A DNA stretch of 7,877 nt. It comes from Acholeplasmataceae bacterium UBA6235. Its GTDB lineage: Bacteria; Bacillota_I; Bacilli_A; Acholeplasmatales; UBA5453. The translations under genes were made by a program, and so were the position numbers. The notes beneath the pieces are model-generated. The model searched no databases and was not told the DNA's origin. It saw only the letters and a list, made by a program, of their open reading frames with translations. The stretch is taken from assembly GCA_002441525.1 (NCBI GenBank), contig DJWH01000070.1:1-7877 (forward strand), in the 5' to 3' direction. This document shows, piece by piece, positions 1-4,457 of the stretch (position 1 is the stretch's first letter; the number at the start of each line of letters is the position of its first letter).

Positions 1-41
1 CAAAACCGATAGTCCGCTAGACTAAATTCCATTGAGGAGAC

Positions 42-69
42 AAAAAAAAGATGTAGTCCATACATCTTT
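42..69 (-). terminator. Rho-independent terminator, minus strand
   Basis: A perfect 9-bp stem (AAAGATGTA at 47-55 with TACATCTTT at 61-69) closes a 5-nt loop. Read on the minus strand it is followed by a run of eight T (complement of 42-49), the classic terminator layout. On the plus strand no T-run follows, so it acts in one direction only. It lies 115 nt past the stop of the small gene at 185-364 and is the only good minus-strand terminator there, so it probably ends that transcript. Confidence 0.75.
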
Positions 70-83
70 GTGAAGTTTTACAT

Positions 84-123
84 AAAGACATCTCTATACT
101 TAAAGTTATTGAGATGTTTTTTT
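84..123 (+). terminator. Rho-independent terminator, plus strand
   Basis: An 11-bp stem with one G-T wobble (84-94 with 111-121, core ACATCTC/GAGATGT) and a 16-nt loop runs straight into a T-rich tract on the plus strand. No plus-strand gene sits just upstream within the window, so it probably ends a gene lying left of position 1 or finishing in the first 25 bases (a TAA lies in frame at 23-25). It sits between the small minus-strand gene and that gene's own terminator, so the two converging transcripts would overlap at their 3' ends. Confidence 0.55.
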
Positions 124-184
124 ATTTATGAATGAGCATCATTTCTTTTTATTGAAATGTTTTTAAATGGATAACAAATGGGTA

Positions 185-364
185 CTATTTAGAATTTTTA
201 TCATACTTGATATAACCTGCTAAGAATAGCGATGATCCAAAAATTGATGGTGATACACTAGCTTCAAGATTGGTGGCATTACTATCAATAATAACCATTA
301 ATGACATTGTGACCATTATCATTAATCCTATTATAATCATACAGATATTTATATTGTTTTTCAT
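185..364 (-). CDS. Small membrane protein, 59 aa, function unknown
   Basis: This 59-codon frame starts at ATG (362-364) and ends with TAG (185-187). The protein starts MKNN, followed at about residues 6-26 by a strongly hydrophobic Ile/Met/Val-rich segment, a clear membrane helix. A polar stretch (about 27-38, DSNATNLEAS) comes next, then a shorter hydrophobic segment (about 40-52) and a charged tail ending KYDKNSK. It could be a two-pass hairpin protein or a single-anchor peptide. Support for a real gene is contextual: an AGAGGAAG ribosome site at 377-384, 12 nt before the ATG (slightly long), a consensus promoter at 399-427, and a minus-strand terminator at 42-69. An in-frame TAG at 383-385 excludes a longer N-terminus. 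I do not recognise the family, and no function can be assigned. It lies downstream of the nucleoside kinase on the same strand but appears to be transcribed separately. Confidence 0.6.
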   Translation of the reverse strand: MKNNINICMIIIGLMIMVTMSLMVIIDSNATNLEASVSPSIFGSSLFLAGYIKYDKNSK

Positions 365-398
365 GTTTTTATTTGTCTTCCTCTATCAGTATAACTGA

Positions 399-427
399 AT
401 AATAGCACCTTTTTATATATTAGTCAA
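399..427 (-). promoter_or_regulatory. Sigma-A promoter of the small membrane-protein gene
   Basis: On the minus strand TTGACT (422-427) and TATTAT (399-404) are separated by exactly 17 bp. Transcription would start near 392, giving a leader of about 28 nt that contains the AGAGGAAG ribosome site. Immediately upstream of the -35 lies an AT-only stretch with a 6-bp inverted repeat (TATTAT-GTT-ATAATA, 428-442), which could be an UP-like element or an operator. Confidence 0.65.
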
Positions 428-442
428 TATTATGTTATAATA

Positions 443-625
443 TTTATATATATTTTAATTTTACTTAATTATTTTTACTATGTGCAAATTTTACTCTATG
501 TATTTACTGTAACTATAAAAAACTATAAGAACGTTAATATGACAAATTGTGCTCATTATCATTTTACTATCTGAATTTAGTTGATATGTCTTCATTAATC
601 AGTAATCTATCAGTTTTATTTATTA
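443..625. other. AT-rich spacer without recognised gene
   Basis: This stretch, part of the gap between the small gene and the nucleoside kinase stop, is very AT-rich. Both strands hold only frames of about a dozen codons without ribosome sites. It has short direct repeats (ACTATAA twice around 512-528; ATCAG twice at 598-613) but no hairpin with a T-run, so I cannot name a terminator for the kinase gene, and read-through toward 364 is possible. Confidence 0.5.
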
Positions 626-1258
626 TTATAATTGTTGTGTGATGAGTGATATGACTTCTTGTCGATCGTTTGCATTTCTGACATCATACTTATCCATATC
701 AATCATGACCACTTTAGAAGCTTTATAATGGTGTAAGACCCAATCATCATAGTTTTCCCATAAGAATTTGTAATAATCCACTAGGGATTGGTCTAATTCA
801 TAACTTCTACCACGGAGTTGAATGCGTTTAAGTACGGTTTCAAATGAACCTTTGAGGTAGACCATCAAATCTGGAGCCTTCTTTGGTAACCCTGTAAGTT
901 CTTCCATCATGTTTTTAAGAAGTTTTTCATACATTTCAAATTCAAGATCAGAAATTCTACCTAAATCACGATTTCTTTTTGCGAAATACCAGTCTTCATG
1001 GATGGAACGATCAATGATGTTATTTTCATGTTGTAACGCATCCTTGATGGTCTTAAATCTCGAATTCAAGAAATAGAGTTGTAAAAGAAATGGGTATCGT
1101 TTCGCTTCAATCTCTTCGTTTGAAGAGGTATAAAATAATGGTAAGATGGGATTATCATCGACCGATTCATAAAACACTTGACTACCGAGTTGTTCTGCTA
1201 AAATTTCTGCTACTGTGGTCTTACCAAGACCGATCATACCGCCAATGACTATCACCAT
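626..1258 (-). CDS. Deoxynucleoside kinase (deoxyadenosine/deoxyguanosine kinase type)
   Basis: This 210-aa cytoplasmic enzyme transfers a phosphate from ATP to the 5' hydroxyl of a deoxynucleoside, for salvage of dNMPs. Visible motifs are an N-terminal P-loop GGMIGLGKTT (residues 6-15), Glu31 in the substrate-binding strand, a DRS motif (83-85; this position normally carries the catalytic acidic residue and Arg), and an arginine-rich LID, RIQLRGRSYE (145-154), with Arg145, Arg149 and Arg151. Length and motif order match the dCK/dGK-like family (dNK domain), and the overall pattern resembles Mollicutes deoxyadenosine kinases. The purine versus pyrimidine preference cannot be fixed from sequence alone. 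The ATG is supported by AAAGGAGA at 1263-1270, about 4 nt upstream. A strong promoter and a structured leader of about 82 nt precede it. Its neighbours are unrelated to nucleotide metabolism, so it appears to be a single-gene unit, divergent from the amylosucrase gene. Confidence 0.92.
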   Translation of the reverse strand: MVIVIGGMIGLGKTTVAEILAEQLGSQVFYESVDDNPILPLFYTSSNEEIEAKRYPFLLQLYFLNSRFKTIKDALQHENNIIDRSIHEDWYFAKRNRDLGRISDLEFEMYEKLLKNMMEELTGLPKKAPDLMVYLKGSFETVLKRIQLRGRSYELDQSLVDYYKFLWENYDDWVLHHYKASKVVMIDMDKYDVRNANDRQEVISLITQQL

Positions 1259-1276
1259 TTTGTCTCCTTTATTAAT

Positions 1277-1340
1277 AGAACATGCTCGTATCTAAAGATT
1301 TAGAATGAGCATGGTTCTCTTGAGTTGCTTATAAAGCACT
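1277..1340 (-). promoter_or_regulatory. Structured 5' leader of the nucleoside kinase: two tandem hairpins
   Basis: Between the predicted start of transcription (about 1341) and the ribosome site (1263-1270) the minus-strand RNA can fold two hairpins. The first (1323-1340) has 7 pairs, one bulged A and a UAU loop, and begins at the very 5' end. The second (1277-1318) has an 11-bp outer stem with one bulged base (GAACATGCTC arm against GAGCATG-GTTC on the plus strand) and an inner 5-bp stem (TCTAA/TTAGA) with a 4-nt loop. It ends only 6 nt before the ribosome site. Neither has a terminator T-run. I recognise no known riboswitch or T-box core. The folds are read directly from the sequence; a regulatory role is inference. 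The outer stem is also an inverted repeat in DNA and could instead be a protein site. Confidence 0.5.
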
Positions 1341-1347
1341 TATTCCT

Positions 1348-1376
1348 ATTGTAGAGGAGATAGAGATTGGTGTCAA
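1348..1376 (-). promoter_or_regulatory. Sigma-A promoter of the nucleoside kinase gene
   Basis: A perfect -35 TTGACA (1371-1376, minus strand) and a TACAAT -10 (1348-1353) are separated by 17 bp, one mismatch from consensus overall. Transcription should begin near 1341, giving a leader of about 82 nt. A weak dyad (GTGTTA at 1384-1389 and TAACAC at 1410-1415) lies just upstream of the -35. Confidence 0.85.
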
Positions 1377-1449
1377 GGTATTAGTGTTATGGTTTTATGT
1401 ATTAATTCTTAACACAAGATACATGCTTTTACAAAATGGATTACATCTT

Positions 1450-1465
1450 AATTATTGGAATAATT
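1450..1465. repeat. AT-rich inverted repeat upstream of the amylosucrase promoter
   Basis: AATTATT-GG-AATAATT forms perfect 7-bp arms around a GG centre, about 43 bp upstream of the amylosucrase -35. A third copy of the half-site ATTATT follows at 1472-1477. It could be an operator for the divergent region. In DNA this AT-rich a chance dyad is quite possible, so the call is tentative. Confidence 0.3.
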
Positions 1466-1507
1466 TTGTTGATTATTCTTATATGCTTTTTACGGCTTTA
1501 TTCCTGA

Positions 1508-1536
1508 TTGAAAACCTTTCCACATTTTGATATAAT
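1508..1536 (+). promoter_or_regulatory. Extended -10 sigma-A promoter of the amylosucrase gene
   Basis: TTGAAA (1508-1513) and a perfect TATAAT (1531-1536) are separated by 17 bp, with an extended -10 TG at 1528-1529. Transcription should start near 1543, so the leader is only about 16 nt, with the GAGGTG ribosome site (1548-1553) almost at the 5' end and 5 nt before the ATG at 1559. This leaves no room for RNA-based control; regulation would have to act on the DNA. Confidence 0.85.
1509..1522. promoter_or_regulatory. Possible cre-like / LacI-family operator over the -35
   Basis: TGAAAACCTTTCCA matches the Firmicutes catabolite-response pattern (TGWAARCGYTWNCW, as I recall it) at every position except the central CG, where it has CC. 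It is an imperfect dyad (10 of 14 positions symmetric) and overlaps the -35 hexamer, where binding would repress transcription. The missing central CG is a serious defect, because that step is usually the most conserved, so this is only a candidate for CcpA or a local LacI-type sugar regulator. Confidence 0.3.
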
Positions 1537-1558
1537 ATAAGTATATTGAGGTGTCGTT

Positions 1559-3373
1559 ATGGAAAAAGTCAGTCAATTATATACTACTGTATATGGTAAA
1601 TCCAAATCCACAAAACAAGCATACCAAAAACTAGAGGCAATCATCTCAAAATACAAGTCTGAGCGATCGCCTGAATTAAGGTTAATTGATACCGATCCAA
1701 CGTGGGTATATCAACCGAGTTTGGTAGGGATGACGCTATATGTAGATTTATTTTCAAAAGACTTTACAACACTCATTGATAAGATTGATTATCTACTTGA
1801 ACTTGGCATATCATTTGTACACTTGATGCCACTGCTCAAACCACGACCGGGTGAAAATGATGGCGGATATGCAGTCATGGATTACACCGATGTCGATCCT
1901 AATTTAGGAACTTTGGATTCATTTAAAGCTTTATTAAGTGCTTTTAGAGAAAACCATATTTATGTCTGTATTGATTATGTCATCAATCATATTGCAAAAG
2001 AACATATTTGGGCACAAAAAGCCTTGAAGAACGACCCTGAGATGCAATCTTACTTCATCATGTACGATACAGATGAAATTCCAAACCTATACAACCAAAC
2101 CGTGCCTGAAGTTCTCCCTGATAAGTGTCCTGGCAACTTCACATTCTATGAAGAAATCAAAAAATATGTTTTTACATCATTCTCTGAATTTCAATGGGAC
2201 CTTAATTTTGCAAACCCATTGGTCTTCAATGGTATGGTTGAGTATTTACTAAACTTAGCTAATCTAGGGGTCAATATGATCCGTTTAGATGCGATACCTT
2301 TCATGTGGAAAACCTTGGGTACTTCTTGTCGTAATCTACCAACCATCCATCTTTTACTTGAAATGATTCACCATATTAAAGAGGATGTTTGTCCTTCAGT
2401 AGCTTTACTTGGAGAAGCCATTGTAGAACCGCACGAAGTCATTAAATACTTCGGTACCACTGCATCCGTTGAATGTGAAGTGATGTATAATGCCAATTTA
2501 ATGGTCAATCTATTCAATGCTTTCGCTACTCGAGATACACGATTAATGCACAATGACATCAATGAGTTTAGAATCCCTAATGCGGGTTCATGGATGAATT
2601 ACATTCGCTGTCATGATGATATTGGTTGGGGTTTTAATGAGGCAGCAATCCAAAAGATGGGTTTCCATCCCTATCACCATAAGCAATTTTTGATTTCATT
2701 TTATAACGGTTCATTTGAAGGTAGTTTTGCAAAAGGTGAAGATTACCAATACAACCCTGTCACTCATGATGCGAGAACCAATGGTACACTCGCGAGTTTA
2801 TTGGGATTAGAAAAAGCCTTAGATGAACATAATGTATTTGAGCAGGAAACCGCTTTGAAACGGATTCACTTAGCCAATGCAATCATTTTGTTTTATCGTG
2901 GTTTTCCACTCATCTATTCCGGGGATGAGATTGCAACCCTGAATGATCAAAGTTACTTAAATGATCCTAAGAAAAACAAAGAGGGTCGATGGGTACACCG
3001 TCCTTATTTCAACTGGGATAGAGCTGAAAAGCGTCATCGTCCGTATACCCACGAATACGAGGTTTTCCAAACTTTAAAACACCTCATTCATAAACGTAAA
3101 TCATCCAACTTTTTAGATGGAAGAGTGAAACAATCCAGCGTGGATTTACACAACTCAAAAGTGTTATGCATTGTTAGACACCACGCAGATGGTAATGTGA
3201 TTGGTTTATTCAATTTTTCTGAATATCCAACACAAATTGAGACCACCGGTTTAAAATCGTTAACCAATCACCATCAAATGATGGATACCATCCATGGTCG
3301 TCAAATCGATTTAAATAAACCCAACATCCATCTATCCGCATATGAATATATGTGGTTAGTCCAACAAAAGTAA
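1559..3373 (+). CDS. Amylosucrase-like GH13 sucrose glucosyltransferase
   Basis: This 604-aa protein has no signal peptide. Amylosucrase (EC 2.4.1.4) splits sucrose, releases fructose and transfers glucose to an alpha-1,4-glucan or to water. The sequence follows Neisseria polysaccharea amylosucrase (recalled from memory) almost end to end. Conserved residues are nucleophile Asp244 (RLDAIPF), acid/base Glu286 (LGEAIV), Asp353 (CHDDIGW), His144, Tyr104, and the pair Asp101 (NDGGYAV) and Arg477 (GRWVHRP). That pair is the salt bridge that closes the sucrose pocket in amylosucrases and sucrose hydrolases, which favours this subfamily over ordinary alpha-amylases or sucrose phosphorylase. The C-terminal beta domain is present (about 520-604). 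The N-terminal helical domain is about 45 residues shorter than in Neisseria, yet the promoter, ribosome site and ATG agree on the start. Several acceptor-site residues differ (Pro183, Leu186, Pro247), so the main product (glucan, hydrolysis or another glucoside) is uncertain. The nearby fructokinase fits released fructose. Confidence 0.88.
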   Translation: MEKVSQLYTTVYGKSKSTKQAYQKLEAIISKYKSERSPELRLIDTDPTWVYQPSLVGMTLYVDLFSKDFTTLIDKIDYLLELGISFVHLMPLLKPRPGENDGGYAVMDYTDVDPNLGTLDSFKALLSAFRENHIYVCIDYVINHIAKEHIWAQKALKNDPEMQSYFIMYDTDEIPNLYNQTVPEVLPDKCPGNFTFYEEIKKYVFTSFSEFQWDLNFANPLVFNGMVEYLLNLANLGVNMIRLDAIPFMWKTLGTSCRNLPTIHLLLEMIHHIKEDVCPSVALLGEAIVEPHEVIKYFGTTASVECEVMYNANLMVNLFNAFATRDTRLMHNDINEFRIPNAGSWMNYIRCHDDIGWGFNEAAIQKMGFHPYHHKQFLISFYNGSFEGSFAKGEDYQYNPVTHDARTNGTLASLLGLEKALDEHNVFEQETALKRIHLANAIILFYRGFPLIYSGDEIATLNDQSYLNDPKKNKEGRWVHRPYFNWDRAEKRHRPYTHEYEVFQTLKHLIHKRKSSNFLDGRVKQSSVDLHNSKVLCIVRHHADGNVIGLFNFSEYPTQIETTGLKSLTNHHQMMDTIHGRQIDLNKPNIHLSAYEYMWLVQQK

Positions 3374-3385
3374 TCCTCTCCAAAA

Positions 3386-3423
3386 ATGAAAAAGCACTCT
3401 AAATTTTTAGGGTGCTTTTTCAT
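3386..3423. terminator. Bidirectional terminator between converging genes
   Basis: A 15-bp stem with one G-T wobble (3386-3400 with 3409-3423, core AAAAAGCACTCT/AGGGTGCTTTTT) closes an 8-nt loop. The A-run on one arm and T-run on the other give U-rich ends in both directions. It lies 13 nt past the amylosucrase stop and 16 nt past the fructokinase stop, so one hairpin serves both. Confidence 0.9.
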
Positions 3424-3438
3424 CGGTATAGTGTGTAA

Positions 3439-4404
3439 TTACCACTGTTTATGCTTTTCCAACCAAAGCTTTAATGCATCGATGGATGGCATCGCAGCCA
3501 TCGCGCCTTTTGACTCGGTGGTGATTGCTGCAAAAGCGTTGGAAATAGATGCGTATCTCTTTAAAGTACTTATATCTAATCGATCCAAATCATCGTGTTG
3601 TCCAATTTGAGCTAAGAAAGAACCAATCCAAGCATCACCTGCCCCTGTGGTATCTACCACTGTGGCGTGATAACTTGGAACATCGATGCGTGCTTGTTTA
3701 TAATAGATGGAAACCCCTTGTTTTCCTCGCGTGATGATGAGTAATTTAGCATCCAAAGCATGGAAATAAGCCATTTGATCATCTTCATTTGTTAACCCTG
3801 AAATAAACGCTAATTCATCTTCTGAAACCTTAAGAATGTCAGCGTAAGGCAAAAACGCTTGTATTGTCTTTTGATATGTTTGATGATCAGAAGACAATGC
3901 CAATCTAACATTCGGATCGAAGGAAATCCAAGCATTTCTTTTTTTAGCTGCTTCCAAAATACGTTTATGTGTTTCTAAGATAGGATACCCCATCAAAGAG
4001 ACACTACAAAAGTGTAGAATGTTGTCATTTAGAATGTCTAAATTGAATGATTTGGCTTCATAGTATTGATCTGCACTAGGATCGCGGTAAAAAATAAAAT
4101 CACGCTCGCCTTGTTCAGTCAGCGTCACGAATGCTAGTGCCGTTCTGTAGTTGTCTGTTTTTTCAAGATAGGTTGAGTTAACCCCATATTTGATCAATTC
4201 TTGTTCTAAAAATAGACCAAAGCCATCGTTACCGACTTGTCCAAGAAAATAGGTTCTCGCTCCGATTTTACTAGCAGCGACACAGACGTTGGCTGGCGCA
4301 CCACCCGCTACTTTTTCAAATGCAGGGGTCCCTTGGATGCCTTTCCCTTTAACAGTTGGTATGAAATCGATGAGTAATTCACCAATAGAAATGATTGTTT
4401 TCAT
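3439..4404 (-). CDS. Fructokinase, PfkB/ribokinase family
   Basis: This 321-aa cytoplasmic sugar kinase is most likely an ATP:fructose 6-phosphotransferase. PfkB features are an N-terminal GELLIDFIP (8-16), the first signature around GGAPANVCVAASKIGA (34-49), QVGNDGFG (56-63), SFDPNVR (161-167, usual in bacterial fructokinases), and the second signature DTTGAGDAWIGSF (251-263) with the anion hole GAGD and catalytic base Asp257. The frame is open upstream to a TTG at 4431, but that codon lies inside a hairpin, and family N-termini begin at this ATG (4402-4404). No Shine-Dalgarno sequence is visible before the ATG. It is the last gene of the minus-strand sugar cluster, 53 nt after the lipoprotein gene. 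Its natural partner is the amylosucrase, which releases fructose. Another sugar substrate (2-keto-3-deoxygluconate, tagatose) cannot be excluded. Confidence 0.9.
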   Translation of the reverse strand: MKTIISIGELLIDFIPTVKGKGIQGTPAFEKVAGGAPANVCVAASKIGARTYFLGQVGNDGFGLFLEQELIKYGVNSTYLEKTDNYRTALAFVTLTEQGERDFIFYRDPSADQYYEAKSFNLDILNDNILHFCSVSLMGYPILETHKRILEAAKKRNAWISFDPNVRLALSSDHQTYQKTIQAFLPYADILKVSEDELAFISGLTNEDDQMAYFHALDAKLLIITRGKQGVSIYYKQARIDVPSYHATVVDTTGAGDAWIGSFLAQIGQHDDLDRLDISTLKRYASISNAFAAITTESKGAMAAMPSIDALKLWLEKHKQW

Positions 4405-4420
4405 ATGATTTTTATAAAAT

Positions 4421-4445
4421 AAAAGGGTCAATGGTTGACCCTCTT
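4421..4445 (-). terminator. Terminator-like hairpin between lipoprotein and fructokinase genes
   Basis: On the minus strand AAGAGGGTCAA (4435-4445), loop CCA and TTGACCCTTTT (4421-4431) pair over 11 positions with one G-T wobble, and TTTTATTTTAT spans the end of the stem and the bases after it. It begins 12 nt after the lipoprotein stop and ends 16 nt before the fructokinase ATG. It could cut transcription after the abundant binding protein, leaving a fraction of read-through for the kinase, or protect the upstream mRNA 3' end. I see no promoter between it and the kinase. Confidence 0.7.
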
Positions 4446-4457
4446 ACATGCACTTTC

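Noticed and set aside
34..56. A GAGGAG ribosome-like site followed by ATG then immediately TAG (a start-stop mini-frame) ahead of two hairpins, resembling an attenuator leader.
   Set aside because: There is no plus-strand gene downstream until 1559, so there is nothing to attenuate; the ATG-TAG is most likely chance.
1277..1340. T-box or known purine/preQ1 riboswitch in the kinase leader.
   Set aside because: The leader is too short for a T-box, and neither the T-box bulge sequence nor a purine-riboswitch core is present.
2368..2562. Minus-strand 64-codon frame inside the amylosucrase gene.
   Set aside because: Shadow of the coding frame, with no promoter or ribosome site and no recognisable product.
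3386..3610. Plus-strand 74-codon frame.
   Set aside because: It starts inside the shared terminator, lies antisense to the well-supported fructokinase gene, and has no ribosome site.
4405..4431. A nine-residue N-terminal extension of the fructokinase from TTG at 4431.
   Set aside because: The TTG lies in the hairpin stem, lacks a ribosome site, and the extra residues have no counterpart in the PfkB family.
4435..4440. TTGACC on the minus strand as a -35 for a fructokinase promoter.
   Set aside because: At 17-bp spacing the -10 would be TCATAT, which is poor and overlaps the start codon; TATAAA lies too close.
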